NCBI GenBank assembly: GCA_903895595.1
Contig: CAITUP010000064.1
Coordinates: 1 to 64,000, forward strand
Origin: an uncultured Acetobacteraceae bacterium
GTDB taxonomy: Bacteria > Pseudomonadota > Alphaproteobacteria > Acetobacterales > Acetobacteraceae
Reading direction: 5' to 3'
DNA length: 64,000 nucleotides
Under the pieces are notes generated by a model. That model was not told the DNA's origin, ran no database searches, and saw nothing but the letters and a program-made list of their open reading frames with translations. Of this stretch, positions 8,311 through 16,854 are shown piece by piece (position 1 is the first letter of the stretch; each line of letters starts with the position of its first letter). Position numbers and translations under genes: made by a program.

Positions 8311-9899
8311 GAAAGCCACGGGCTCCAGCGCATGGTTCGGATAACCGCCTCCCGGAACGTAAACGCGTTGGATCCCAGCTTGTAGGTGGCGTCGGGGGAC
8401 CACCAGCTCAGCTTGAAATGGCGGGCAACCCGCGGATGGATCGGCAGCGCTCGGCCTTCCGCGTGCCAGCCGTGGGTCAGGCGATACAATCCCTCCAGCG
8501 CGGTATCGAGGTCGCAGACCTGCCGCAGGGCCGTAGATGCCAGCAGTTGCCGAGCGATCTCGGTCACGACCGGGGTGGCGCGCTCATGCGGTGCGGCGAA
8601 CAGGCAGCGGTCGCGCACATGAAAGTCGATGAACGCGGCGAGGCACACGTCCCGGCTGGCGTCCTCGGCCTCCCATTGCGCCATGTCGGCGGCGTAGAGC
8701 GCGTCGAGGTCGAGCGGCGCGGTTTCGGTGATCTCCATATACAGATCGAACAAGGCATCGTCGGTCATGGCCGGATTGGCCAAGGACGCCGCAACGGCAT
8801 CGGTATCGGGGTAGCGGCCCGCGCCGTACAGCGGAGGTTCCGGCACCAACCTGTCGTCGCGGCCGAGGAATGGCCAGAAGGCGCGCATGCTGCTGGTGGG
8901 AAAGGTGCGGACCTCGCAATGCGCGGGCAGAGCAGCCCGCACGGCATCGCGGGTCGCGGCCGCACCGGCCTGTGTTTCCTCGAAATACAGGTCCGCGCCT
9001 TCCAGCCATCCTTCCGGCAACTGGTTTTGGATCGCGCCAGGGTCCTGCCCGGCGTCGAGCCATCGCACCGCGACCTTGTCGCGAAAGGGCAACATCCGGC
9101 CGAACAGCCGGGAGATTTGGTTCGCGAGATGAAAGCCCGCGACCGCGAGGCGCAGCGGACCGTCGTGCCGCGCCTGTGCCGGTTTCGGGGCTGGCGGGGT
9201 CCAGGCATCCCGCTTGGCTGGCAGTTCCGCCAGTGCCGCCAGCAGCGGCTCGAAACCGGGATGGACCAGAAGCCCACGGCGGCAGGTCGCCTCCGCCGCG
9301 TCGAACTGCCCCAGTGCCGCATGCGCCCAAGCCAGACCGACAAGCGGCAAGGCGCGATCCGGGAAGGCGGCACGCAGCACGGCGAAGCGATCGAGCGCGT
9401 CCTCGTAGTTGCCTTTGGCGGCGGCCAGCCACGCCAGTTCGGCCCTTGGTCCGAATTCGTCCGGGAAGCGGGCGAGCGCCTGGTTAACCAGTACCTCAGC
9501 CGCCGCGAGCCGGCCCGCTTCGCGCTGGCACCGCGCGGCGTTCAACCAGTAATCGAGGTTGTCGGGGACTTGCATCCGCACGTGTTCCCAGCGCGTGGCA
9601 GCATTGGTCCAGCCTTGGCGGCGTTCGGCGAGACCCGCGAAGGCGACTGCCATATCCAGGTCCAACCCGACACGTTCGGCCGCGACCTCCAGCAGGGTCT
9701 CCGCTTCCTCGAAGTGACCGGCCTCGATCAGCGCCCGCGCCGGCTCCCGGTACGGGGCCGGTTCAGCCGGGAACATCTCTCGCAACGTGCTGTATACCGC
9801 CAGCGCGCCGATCAGGTCGCCATCCGAACGGGCCGCGCGGGCAACATCCAGGGCAATTTCCAATGTCGGGGGTTCGGGGGCGATGGGGTCGTCTGGCAT
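8307..9899 (-). CDS. TPR-repeat protein with C-terminal WcbI-like domain
   Basis: A 530-residue protein. Residues about 20-255 are TPR-like helical repeats (for example GHFEEAETLLEVAAERVGLD and GNYEDALDRFAVLRAAFPDR). Residues about 265-530 are a WcbI-like domain that matches the downstream gene in layout, ending FTFREAVIRTMRWSPW. The HGNCQ signature of WcbI is replaced by a divergent GFHLANQISRL, so catalysis is doubtful. The start is set at the ATG at 9899, which has a strong AGGAG site. It overlaps the next gene by four bases. The pair probably arose by duplication, with the TPR copy acting as a scaffold. That role is inference. Confidence 0.65.
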   Translation of the reverse strand: MPDDPIAPEPPTLEIALDVARAARSDGDLIGALAVYSTLREMFPAEPAPYREPARALIEAGHFEEAETLLEVAAERVGLDLDMAVAFAGLAERRQGWTNAATRWEHVRMQVPDNLDYWLNAARCQREAGRLAAAEVLVNQALARFPDEFGPRAELAWLAAAKGNYEDALDRFAVLRAAFPDRALPLVGLAWAHAALGQFDAAEATCRRGLLVHPGFEPLLAALAELPAKRDAWTPPAPKPAQARHDGPLRLAVAGFHLANQISRLFGRMLPFRDKVAVRWLDAGQDPGAIQNQLPEGWLEGADLYFEETQAGAAATRDAVRAALPAHCEVRTFPTSSMRAFWPFLGRDDRLVPEPPLYGAGRYPDTDAVAASLANPAMTDDALFDLYMEITETAPLDLDALYAADMAQWEAEDASRDVCLAAFIDFHVRDRCLFAAPHERATPVVTEIARQLLASTALRQVCDLDTALEGLYRLTHGWHAEGRALPIHPRVARHFKLSWWSPDATYKLGSNAFTFREAVIRTMRWSPWLS

Positions 9900-10066
9900 C
9901 GGTCGCTCCTGGCGCAGGCGCGTCATAGCCCGCGCCAGGGACAGGACGCCAGAGCTTGCCTCACGACTACAGATAGGGGGTGACCCCAGGGGTTATCCAC
10001 AGCATTTTGTGTTTGCCGAGTCGATTGCCGTTGACCCCCCGCGTTTGTCGCAGTACGGACGATGCT
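9900..10066. other. Divergent intergenic region before minC
   Basis: This 167-base gap separates the leftward TPR-WcbI gene from rightward minC. It must hold both promoters. I see no convincing -35/-10 pair. A TTATCCACA motif at about 9993-10001, a DnaA-box-like word, is present as a single copy only and no origin structure surrounds it. Confidence 0.35.
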
Positions 10067-10780
10067 GTGACAGACGCAATTACCCCTCCTTTCATCCGAT
10101 TGCGCGGCCGGTCCGTGATGGCCCTGGTGCTCGCGCCCGAGCTGCCCTTGCCGACATGGCTGGCGGCGCTGGATGCGCAGATCGCGCGCGCGCCGAACTT
10201 CTTCGACGGGCGCCCGGTGCTGGCCGATCTCGGGGCGCTGCCCGCCGGCACGCCGGATGTCGCGGGTTTCCTGAAATCGCTGGAAGAGCGGGGCATCCGC
10301 ATCATCGGCACCGAAGGCGCGCACCCGTCCTGGGCCGGGATCGAGGCCTGGGGCCGGCCCTTCCCGGCCGCCAGCAAACCCGGCCGTCCCATGACCATAC
10401 CGGACGAGGCGCCCAAGAACACGCCGGTTCCCTCCCCGGTGGCACAGGAGGTTTCGTCGCTGGTGCTCGACGAACCGGTGCGCTCCGGCCAATCGGTGGT
10501 GTTCGAACGCGGCGACGTGACGATCCTGGGATCGGTGGCCTCGGGCGCGGAGGTCATGGCCGGCGGGTCCATCCATATCTATGGCGCGCTGCGCGGCCGA
10601 GCGATTGCCGGGCTCGCGGGCAACGCCAAAGCGCGCATTTTCTGCCGCAAGATGCAGGCGGAATTGCTGGCGATCGACGGGGTTTACCAAACGGCGGACG
10701 ACATGCCCGCGGCCTTGGTCGGGCGCGCCGTGCAGGCGTGGCTCGAAGGCGAGCAGATGAAGATGACGGCACTCGATTAA
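10067..10780 (+). CDS. minC: Septum site-determining protein MinC
   Basis: A 237-residue FtsZ-assembly inhibitor that, with MinD, blocks division near the poles. The N-terminal FtsZ-binding domain (about residues 5-100) includes FIRLRGRSVMALVLAPE. A proline-rich linker follows, then a C-terminal beta-helix domain (about 135-225) with the MinC hallmark repeats SGQSVVFERGDVTILGSVAS, GGSIHIYGALRGRAIAG and ARIFCRKMQAELLAI. I chose the GTG at 10067 because homology begins just after it, although the frame continues upstream to another GTG at 9980. The ribosome site is weak for both. It is followed by minD after 20 bases. Confidence 0.92.
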   Translation: MTDAITPPFIRLRGRSVMALVLAPELPLPTWLAALDAQIARAPNFFDGRPVLADLGALPAGTPDVAGFLKSLEERGIRIIGTEGAHPSWAGIEAWGRPFPAASKPGRPMTIPDEAPKNTPVPSPVAQEVSSLVLDEPVRSGQSVVFERGDVTILGSVASGAEVMAGGSIHIYGALRGRAIAGLAGNAKARIFCRKMQAELLAIDGVYQTADDMPAALVGRAVQAWLEGEQMKMTALD

Positions 10781-10800
10781 TTCGGACACGGGAGACGCGC

Positions 10801-11616
10801 ATGGCCAAAGTCTTGGTCGTTACATCCGGCAAGGGCGGCGTGGGGAAGACGACCTCCACCGCGGCGTTGGGTGCGGCGCTGGCGCAGAACGGCGCCAACG
10901 TGGTGGTGGTGGATTTCGACGTCGGGCTGCGCAACCTCGATCTGGTGATGGGCGCGGAACGGCGGGTCGTCTACGACCTGATCAACGTCGTGCAGGGCGA
11001 TGCCAAGCTGGCGCAGGCGCTGATCCGCGACAAACGGGTCGAAAACCTGTCGCTGCTGCCGGCGTCTCAGACACGCGACAAGGACGCCCTGACCAATGAG
11101 GGCGTGGCGCGGGTGATCGGCGAACTGCGCGAGAAGTTCGACTGGGTGATTTGCGACAGCCCCGCCGGGATCGAAAAAGGCGCGATGCTGGCGATGTACC
11201 ATGCCGACGTCGCGGTCGTGGTGACGAACCCGGAAGTGTCGTCCGTGCGCGACTCCGACCGCATCATCGGCATGCTGGATTCCAAGACTGCTCGGGCAGA
11301 AAAAGGCGAGCGCGTCGAAAAACACCTGCTGCTGACCCGCTACGACCCCGGCCGAGCAGCCCGGGGCGAGATGCTGAACGTGGACGACGTGCTGGAAATC
11401 CTGTCGATCCCGCTGCTGGGAATCATTCCCGAAAGCCAGGAAGTCCTGCAGGCGTCCAACATCGGATCGCCGGTCACCCTGGCCAACCCCAACGGCGTCG
11501 CGGCCCGCGCCTATTTCGACGCGGCCCGCCGGCTCGGCGGCGAAAAGATCGAGGTCGTCGTGCCGCTGGAGCGCAAAGGCTTCATCAGCCGGCTGTTCGG
11601 ACGGAGGGTGGCATGA
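10801..11616 (+). CDS. minD: Septum site-determining ATPase MinD
   Basis: A 271-residue membrane-cycling ATPase of the ParA/MinD family. The deviant Walker A is GKGGVGKTT with the signature Lys at 11 and the P-loop Lys at 16. The Walker B-like stretch is [18 protein letters not shown]. The C-terminus ends in a basic amphipathic segment ([15 protein letters not shown]) that fits the membrane-targeting helix. A GGGAG site lies seven bases before the ATG. The stop overlaps the minE start (ATGA). Confidence 0.97.
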   Translation: MAKVLVVTSGKGGVGKTTSTAALGAALAQNGANVVVVDFDVGLRNLDLVMGAERRVVYDLINVVQGDAKLAQALIRDKRVENLSLLPASQTRDKDALTNEGVARVIGELREKFDWVICDSPAGIEKGAMLAMYHADVAVVVTNPEVSSVRDSDRIIGMLDSKTARAEKGERVEKHLLLTRYDPGRAARGEMLNVDDVLEILSIPLLGIIPESQEVLQASNIGSPVTLANPNGVAARAYFDAARRLGGEKIEVVVPLERKGFISRLFGRRVA

Positions 11617-11882
11617 ACCTGCTGGGTTTATTCTTCAAACGCCGTTCTTCCGCGCCCGTCGCGCGCGAACGGCTCCAGGTATTGCTGGCGCATGAGCGTA
11701 TCGCCACCGGTCATTCCGAACTTCTTGCCAAGCTCCAAGAAGAGATCATTCAGGTCATCGCTCGGCATATCAAGATCGACCGCGAGCATGTGCATGTGAA
11801 GCTGGATCGGGGGCGGGATACGTCCACGCTGGAGATCGACGTGGATCTGCCGGCGGTTATGCCGTTGATGGGGGCGCGGTAG
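11613..11882 (+). CDS. minE: Cell division topological specificity factor MinE
   Basis: An 89-residue MinE. The N-terminal membrane-binding and MinD-stimulating part ([20 protein letters not shown]) is followed by the dimerising beta/alpha topological-specificity domain ([28 protein letters not shown]). It stimulates MinD ATPase and drives pole-to-pole oscillation. It is translationally coupled to minD by a 4-base overlap and ends the min operon. The truncated RES gene comes in from the other side, 48 bases away. Confidence 0.95.
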   Translation: MNLLGLFFKRRSSAPVARERLQVLLAHERIATGHSELLAKLQEEIIQVIARHIKIDREHVHVKLDRGRDTSTLEIDVDLPAVMPLMGAR

Positions 11883-11930
11883 GTTCTGGGACTGACCAAA
11901 CGGTTTTGCCCTTAACCGGCCGCGGCAGGC

Positions 11931-12101
11931 TCATGCCACCAATCGACGCGCGACGCGTTCGGCGACGAGGCGGTCGTTGGTCCAGCCTTCGAGTTCCATC
12001 GCGGCTTCAGGGTCCCCGGGCGTCGCGACCGTGTCGGACGCACCGATGGGGGGAAAGCGGGAGGGGATCAGCCGGAACGCCGGGGCGGGAGCCTGGGTCA
12101 C
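11931..12101 (-). pseudogene. Truncated RES-domain toxin (toxin of an Xre-RES toxin-antitoxin pair)
   Basis: A GTG at 12101 overlaps the stop of the upstream antitoxin (GTGA), the usual arrangement of xre-res operons. The 56 residues read VTQAPAPAFRLIPSRFPPIG and continue with ELEGWTNDRLVAER. This matches the N-terminus of RES-domain NAD-degrading toxins, which have FRLxPxRFPP. A normal RES protein is about 150-230 residues. Here a stop at 11931 removes the rest of the domain, and no RES-like sequence is found in other frames before minE. The toxin is therefore almost certainly inactive. It is too short to be picked up by usual length cut-offs. Confidence 0.7.
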
Positions 12102-12616
12102 GCGAAGACGATGTCGTCGTCCGTGAGCGGGACGGCGTCATGGTGTGCCGCGTTGGGCGCCATGCTTTGCCCGCCACGCAGGGCGCCGAGGAAGCGGCGG
12201 ACGGCCATGAGACCATCCTGTGTGCCGCCAGCGATCAGTGCGATGGGGGGTTGACCGGCGAAGGGTTGGCTCCGGTGCGGGTTCTTGAGCCATGCCGCTT
12301 GCTCGTGGTCGATCGCGAACAGGATTTGCATGGCTTGGTGAATGCCGAGGATGGCGGAGATGCGGATCAGCGTATCGGTGGGGAGCATCAGCTCGCGGTG
12401 GTCGCGGGCCGCTTTGATCCAGCCGAAATAGGTGGAGCGGGAGGGCGTACCGAGGATGAGCAAGCGTTCAAGCTCGGTCAGGTCCCACCGGTCGGCAATG
12501 GCGAGGAAGGTGCGCAGGCCAGGGCCGCTCAGACGGCGGCGGTTGGTGGGGGCGAAGCGGGCGGTGTCCAGTTGGTAGGGGGCTGGGCGGGTGAGTTTGG
12601 CTGTTTGGGGGGGCAT
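12098..12616 (-). CDS. MbcA/ParS/Xre-type antitoxin (DUF2384)
   Basis: A 172-residue antitoxin of the Xre/MbcA/ParS family. An N-terminal helical DNA-binding region (about 30-110, with LTELERLLILGTPSRSTYFG) is followed by the C-terminal DUF2384 toxin-binding region (WLKNPHRSQPFAGQPPIALI and GLMAVRRFLGALRGG). In this family it neutralises a RES toxin encoded immediately downstream. Here that partner is only a fragment. The ATG at 12616 has a perfect AGGAGG site at 12624-12629. Two palindromes in the promoter suggest autorepression. It may survive as an orphan regulator. Confidence 0.8.
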   Translation of the reverse strand: MPPQTAKLTRPAPYQLDTARFAPTNRRRLSGPGLRTFLAIADRWDLTELERLLILGTPSRSTYFGWIKAARDHRELMLPTDTLIRISAILGIHQAMQILFAIDHEQAAWLKNPHRSQPFAGQPPIALIAGGTQDGLMAVRRFLGALRGGQSMAPNAAHHDAVPLTDDDIVFA

Positions 12617-12633
12617 GGGAGTGCCTCCTGGGT

Positions 12634-12671
12634 TCGATTGGGATCGAAAAGTCCGGATTTGGACTTGTCAA
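12634..12671 (-). promoter_or_regulatory. Promoter and operator of the xre-res genes
   Basis: On the minus strand a perfect -35 TTGACA (12666-12671) is followed after 17 bases by TTCGAT (12643-12648). The spacer is a palindrome, AAGTCC-6-GGACTT (12649-12666). A second palindrome, TCGAT-4-ATCGA, covers 12634-12647. Both are good candidate binding sites for the antitoxin, whose gene starts 18 bases further on. Confidence 0.55.
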
Positions 12672-12774
12672 TTTAAAACGGCCGATTGTTAGCCCACATT
12701 AGAGATGTCCCCTTCGATGCATGCTGCTGCCTGTGGGCAACCCAACCATGGTATTTGCCACGGTCACGTCACAT

Positions 12775-13095
12775 TCAAGCCGCCCGCCCCATCCGCGCCA
12801 TCTCCAACTCATAAGCCATCTGCAACCCCAACCAGAACTCCGCCGTCGTCCCGAACCGGTCCGCCAGCATCAGCGCCGTATCGGCCGTCACCGCCCGCCG
12901 CCCAGCCACGATTTCCGTCACCCGGTTCGCCGGTATCCCAAGCTCAGCGGCCAGCGCGCGGCCGGACAGGCCGAGCGGAACCATGAAATCCTCGTGCAGA
13001 ACCTCCCCGGGCGTTACCGGCGGCAGCTTCTCGCCGGTAATATCCTGGGAGAAATCGATCTTCTCCAGGTCCTCCCGCAGGATGATGTCGTTCAT
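12775..13095 (-). CDS. higA: HigA-family antitoxin
   Basis: A 106-residue antitoxin of the HigA type. The helix-turn-helix (about residues 27-85) reads TPGEVLHEDFMVPLGLSGRA and then ELGIPANRVTEIVAGRRAVT, ending with the typical DTALMLADRFGTTAEFWLGL. It neutralises the RelE-like toxin from the gene 12 bases upstream and represses the operon. The higB-then-higA order is normal for this family. The pair looks intact. Confidence 0.88.
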   Translation of the reverse strand: MNDIILREDLEKIDFSQDITGEKLPPVTPGEVLHEDFMVPLGLSGRALAAELGIPANRVTEIVAGRRAVTADTALMLADRFGTTAEFWLGLQMAYELEMARMGRAA

Positions 13096-13107
13096 CGTTC
13101 GGTCCCT

Positions 13108-13389
13108 CTAGTGGTAATCGACAATCTCGACCTCATGAACATCGCCGTCCCGCCATACAAAGCAGATGCGCCATTGGTCATTGACACGGATGCTGTGCTG
13201 GCCGGCTCGGTCACCTCTCAATGCCTCCAACCGGTTGCCGGGCGGTTGGCTGAGGTCCTCCAGTCGCTTGGCAACGTCCAATGCGCGCAGCTTGCGCTGG
13301 GCAACGCGGGCAATCTGGGAGGAGAAGCCTTTCGGCACGTCGCCCCCGAAGACGATGCCCGCCGCTTTCCCGCGGAAGCTTTTGATCAT
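13108..13389 (-). CDS. higB: HigB/RelE-like mRNA interferase toxin
   Basis: A 93-residue toxin of the RelE/HigB (plasmid maintenance) family. It begins MIKSFRGKAAGIVFGG and carries the conserved core RLEALRGDRAGQHSIRVNDQ followed by WRICFVWRDGDVHEVEIVDYH. Such toxins cleave mRNA on the ribosome. The start codon lies inside a palindrome that may be the HigA operator. The only partner needed, higA, follows directly, so the module appears functional. Confidence 0.88.
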   Translation of the reverse strand: MIKSFRGKAAGIVFGGDVPKGFSSQIARVAQRKLRALDVAKRLEDLSQPPGNRLEALRGDRAGQHSIRVNDQWRICFVWRDGDVHEVEIVDYH

Positions 13390-13406
13390 ACGCCAAGCGT
13401 ATTATG
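13388..13406 (-). promoter_or_regulatory. Probable HigA operator and -10 box overlapping the higB start
   Basis: The palindrome ATACGC-3-GCGTAT (13388-13402) covers the first bases of higB. On the minus strand it is preceded by CATAAT (13401-13406), a plausible -10 box. If this is the -10, transcription would begin about five bases before the ATG, giving a nearly leaderless message. A -35 box is not clear. Confidence 0.4.
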
Positions 13407-13441
13407 ACGGGGCCTGCCTAGGCAAGGAGTTTCGCGTTCGC

Positions 13442-15517
13442 CTACCCCCGCTCCAACGCCAAATACCCCAAAGCATTCACCCGTGCCGACCACCCCGGCC
13501 CCACCAGCGTCGACGTCTCATCCTCCGTCACGATCGCCGGCCCGGGCACAAGCGCACCCACGGCCAAAGAACCACGCGGATAAATCCCCCAATCGCGGAC
13601 CTCCCCCGTCACCGTATCCCGCACCTTCTGCATCCGCTCGGGTGCGACCTCCGGCACGAACAGCCCGCCGGCATCGGACGCGGCGTGGGAAAACTCCGCC
13701 ACCGTCGCCACGACGACCGCGTAGCTCATGATCTCCACATCCGACCCCGGCACCGGGCGGTCGTAGAACCGGGCGTATTCGCGGTCATAGGCCGCCCGAA
13801 TCTCCGCCACATCGTCGGGGCCGAGCACCTTCAACGGCAGCGGCACCGGGATTTCGTGGCCTTGGCCGACGTAGCGCATGTAGGCCGTGCGGGTTTCCGT
13901 CAGCTCCGCCCCGAAGCTGCCGGGGCGAACGGCGGCGACGGCTTCCTCGCGCATCGATTCCAGCAGTGTGTTCACGGCGACCGCGTCGAACGACGAGAAC
14001 CGCTGGTACAGGCTGCGAACGACCTCATACCCCACGGGCGCGCGCAGGAAGCCGATGGCGCTGCCGACACCGGCGCCCGAAGGCACCAGCACGCGCGAAA
14101 TCCCGATTTTCTCCGCGACGCGGCAAGCGTGCACCGGCCCGCCGCCGCCGAAGGCGATCATGACGCGACCGTCATAGGTTTTGCCGGATTCGATGGCATG
14201 CACGCGGGCGGCGTTGGCCATGTTCTCGTCCACCATTTCCACGACGCCGAGCGCGGCCATGTCGGAACTCAAAGACAGCGGCGCGCCGACGTCGGTCAGC
14301 AGCGCGGCGGCGGCGGCGGCGGCGTCCAGGGACATGGTGCCCCCGGCGAAGCGCGCGGCGTCGTAGCGGCCGAGGGTCAGATTGGCGTCGGTCACCGCGG
14401 GATGCAGGCCGCCGCGGCCATAGCAGGCGGGGCCGGGATCGGCACCGGCGCTCTCCGGTCCGACCGCGATACGACCCAAGGAATCCACATGGGCGATCGA
14501 TCCACCGCCGGCACCGATTTCGACCATCTCGATCACGGGGATCCGCAGCGGCAGGCCGGACCCTTTGCGGAACCGACCGACACGCGCGACTTCGAATGTG
14601 CGGGCGGTCTGGGGTTTGTAGTCGTCGATCAGGCAGATTTTGGCGGTCGTGCCGCCCATGTCGAACGACAGCACGTTCTCCAACCCGCATTGGCGCGCGA
14701 CAAAGGCGGAGAAGATCGCGCCGCCGGCCGGGCCGCTCTCCACCAGGCGGATGGGGAAGCGGCAGGCGGTTTCGATGGTCGTCAGCCCGCCGCCGGACAT
14801 CATCAGGAACAGCGGCGCGGGGATGCCGACGCCGCGCAATTCCGTTTCCAAAAGGCGCAGATAGCGCGCCATCATCGGCTGCACGTAGGCGTTGGCGACG
14901 GTGGTGGAAAAGCGTTCCCATTCGCGCATTTCCGGCGACACTTCGCACGACAGCGACGCCGGCACATCCGGCAGTTCCTCGTTGAGCAAAGCCCGCACCC
15001 GCCGTTCGTGGTCCGGATTAACGAACGCGTGCAGGAAGCCGACGGCGATGCTCTCCACCTGTTCGGCACGAAGCAGCGGCACCCAGGCCCGCACGGCGTT
15101 TTCATCCAGAGGCCGCAGCACTGCGCCGGTATTGTCCAACCGTTCCGCCACCGGCAGCCGCAGATGCCGCGGCACCAACGGCTGAGGCAGCACGATGTTC
15201 AGATCGTATTGATCGTAGCGGCTTTCGTTGCCCATCGCGATGACGTCGCGAAACCCCTCGGTCGTGATCAGGGCAGTCTTCGCCCCTTTCCGCTCGATCA
15301 CCGCGTTGGTGGCCAAAGTGGTGCCATGGATCAGCAGCGCGATATCCGCCGCCGCCACCCCCGACGCCGCCAAAATCGCGCGAACCCCCTCCATCACCCC
15401 CCGTTCCGGGGCGGCCGGAGTCGTCAGCACTTTGATGGTGGTGCGCCCGCCGCTATGTTCCAGCGCGAGATCGGTGAAAGTGCCGCCGATATCGACGGCG
15501 AGGCGGGCGTTCGGCAT
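13442..15517 (-). CDS. Hydantoinase/oxoprolinase subunit A family protein (HyuA-like)
   Basis: A 691-residue ATP-dependent hydantoinase A / 5-oxoprolinase family protein. The N-terminal actin-like phosphate loop is LAVDIGGTFTDLAL, followed by LIHGTTLATNAVIERKGAKT. The second nucleotide loop is VLSFDMGGTTAKICLIDDY, and a glycine-rich EIGAGGGSIAHVD comes later. Family members open cyclic amides such as N-methylhydantoins or oxoproline, usually with a HyuB partner. No HyuB is visible here. Translation starts at 15517, where homology begins, behind a GGGGA site. It is divergent from a luciferase-like monooxygenase gene with 55 bases between them. Confidence 0.88.
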   Translation of the reverse strand: MPNARLAVDIGGTFTDLALEHSGGRTTIKVLTTPAAPERGVMEGVRAILAASGVAAADIALLIHGTTLATNAVIERKGAKTALITTEGFRDVIAMGNESRYDQYDLNIVLPQPLVPRHLRLPVAERLDNTGAVLRPLDENAVRAWVPLLRAEQVESIAVGFLHAFVNPDHERRVRALLNEELPDVPASLSCEVSPEMREWERFSTTVANAYVQPMMARYLRLLETELRGVGIPAPLFLMMSGGGLTTIETACRFPIRLVESGPAGGAIFSAFVARQCGLENVLSFDMGGTTAKICLIDDYKPQTARTFEVARVGRFRKGSGLPLRIPVIEMVEIGAGGGSIAHVDSLGRIAVGPESAGADPGPACYGRGGLHPAVTDANLTLGRYDAARFAGGTMSLDAAAAAAALLTDVGAPLSLSSDMAALGVVEMVDENMANAARVHAIESGKTYDGRVMIAFGGGGPVHACRVAEKIGISRVLVPSGAGVGSAIGFLRAPVGYEVVRSLYQRFSSFDAVAVNTLLESMREEAVAAVRPGSFGAELTETRTAYMRYVGQGHEIPVPLPLKVLGPDDVAEIRAAYDREYARFYDRPVPGSDVEIMSYAVVVATVAEFSHAASDAGGLFVPEVAPERMQKVRDTVTGEVRDWGIYPRGSLAVGALVPGPAIVTEDETSTLVGPGWSARVNALGYLALERG

Positions 15518-15572
15518 CCGTGTTCCCCAAGGCTTCGTCCGCCATCCATAGCAGACAGAAGGTCCCCCGCCC

Positions 15573-16637
15573 ATGCGTCCGATCGAATTCGGCTGGTACG
15601 TGCCCACGAGCGGCGACACGATTTCGTACGCGGAACCCGAGACCTCGATCCCGCCGTCGATGGAGATGTTCGATCGCGTGACACAAGCGGCGGAAAAAGC
15701 CGGGTTCACATATTTACTCCTGCCCGTGAACACGATGTGCTGGGAGGCCTGGATGGTCGGCGCCATGATGGCCGCCCGCACCAAAACCATCGCCCCTTTG
15801 ATCGCCGCACGCCCCGGCTATATCGCCCCGGCGCAAATGGCGAAGATGGTGGCGACCTTCGACCAACTCACCGGCGGTCGCATCCGCATCAATCTGATCG
15901 CCGGGCAGAGCGAGGCACAGGTGGAAGGCGACGGCATCCGCCTGGGCAAGGACGAGCGCTACGCGCTGATGGACGAGGAAGTCACCATCATGAAGGCGCT
16001 TTGGGCCGCGAAACAGCCGCTGGATTTCGAGGGCCGGTTCCACACCCTGAAGCAGGCCGTCACGATCCCAAAGATGACGAAGATGCCGCCCTTCTACCTC
16101 GGCGGCGGCTCGCGTCAGGCGTGGGAGGTTTCGGCCAAGCACGCCGACGTGCATCTGTTCTGGGGCGACCATCCCGACGCCATCGCCCGGGACATGGCGG
16201 AAATCCGGGATATGGCGAAAGTCTGGGGCCGGGATTTGCAGTTCGGCATGCGCCTGCAAATCGTCTGCCGCAATACCGAGGAAGAGGCCTGGGCGGCCGC
16301 CGATGCCCTCGTGCGCGGGGTGACCGAACAGCAAACAAAAGCGGTGCACGCGGTCTACGCAACTTCCGTCGCCAACCAGCGGATGCAGGCGCTGTCTCGC
16401 ACCCCAGGAGAACGCCTGCTCCCCAACCTCTGGACCGGCATCACCCGTGTCCGGCCGGGCGCGGGTGTCGCGATCGTCGGCAACCCCGAACAATGCGCTG
16501 GGGTATTGCAGCAATTCATCGATATCGGCTGCGATTCGTTCTGCCTGTCCGGGTATCTGCACGATGAGGAAGCCGAACGCTTCGGCCGTATGGTCCGTCC
16601 GTTGCTGAAAGCCGCCAATCCCGGACGGATCGCATAA
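15573..16637 (+). CDS. LLM-class flavin-dependent monooxygenase (SsuD-like)
   Basis: A 354-residue luciferase-like TIM-barrel monooxygenase that uses FMNH2. The family signatures are visible: MRPIEFGWYVPTSGDT at the start, MAKMVATFDQLTGGRIRINL and then AGQSEAQVEGDG, as in alkanesulfonate monooxygenases. It is the first gene of a rightward group with an MFS transporter, a second flavin monooxygenase and a VOC protein. The substrate is probably an organosulfur, amine or heterocyclic compound, but the sequence does not decide this. An AAGG site precedes the ATG. Confidence 0.85.
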   Translation: MRPIEFGWYVPTSGDTISYAEPETSIPPSMEMFDRVTQAAEKAGFTYLLLPVNTMCWEAWMVGAMMAARTKTIAPLIAARPGYIAPAQMAKMVATFDQLTGGRIRINLIAGQSEAQVEGDGIRLGKDERYALMDEEVTIMKALWAAKQPLDFEGRFHTLKQAVTIPKMTKMPPFYLGGGSRQAWEVSAKHADVHLFWGDHPDAIARDMAEIRDMAKVWGRDLQFGMRLQIVCRNTEEEAWAAADALVRGVTEQQTKAVHAVYATSVANQRMQALSRTPGERLLPNLWTGITRVRPGAGVAIVGNPEQCAGVLQQFIDIGCDSFCLSGYLHDEEAERFGRMVRPLLKAANPGRIA

Positions 16638-16854
16638 GCCGCCAGCGGTGCGGCCTCTCTCAGGCATCGCCGTTTAACGCGGAGCGTTCGGAACCCTTGG
16701 CGATCTCCACGCGAAACCGGCACAGGCCCGGCCATTTTTGCGCATCGTGGCGCCCCGCGGCCCTCCCGGATTTGCGCGCCCGCGCGTCATCGGATTAAAT
16801 CATCTCCACAAGCCGAACCATACGCAGTCCGGCACCGCAGGGAGACGTAAACCG

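Noticed and set aside
9985-10005. Replication origin from the TTATCCACA word before minC
   Set aside because: Only one DnaA-box-like word is present, with no cluster, no AT-rich unwinding stretch and no dnaA or parAB gene nearby.
9980-10066. Extended minC start at the GTG at 9980
   Set aside because: The extra 29 residues have no MinC similarity, and the GTG has its purine run immediately next to it without proper spacing.
13166-16567. Very long plus-strand frame opposite hydantoinase A
   Set aside because: The composition is Arg/His/Pro/Gly-rich with no homology signal, and hyuA on the other strand shows clear motifs.
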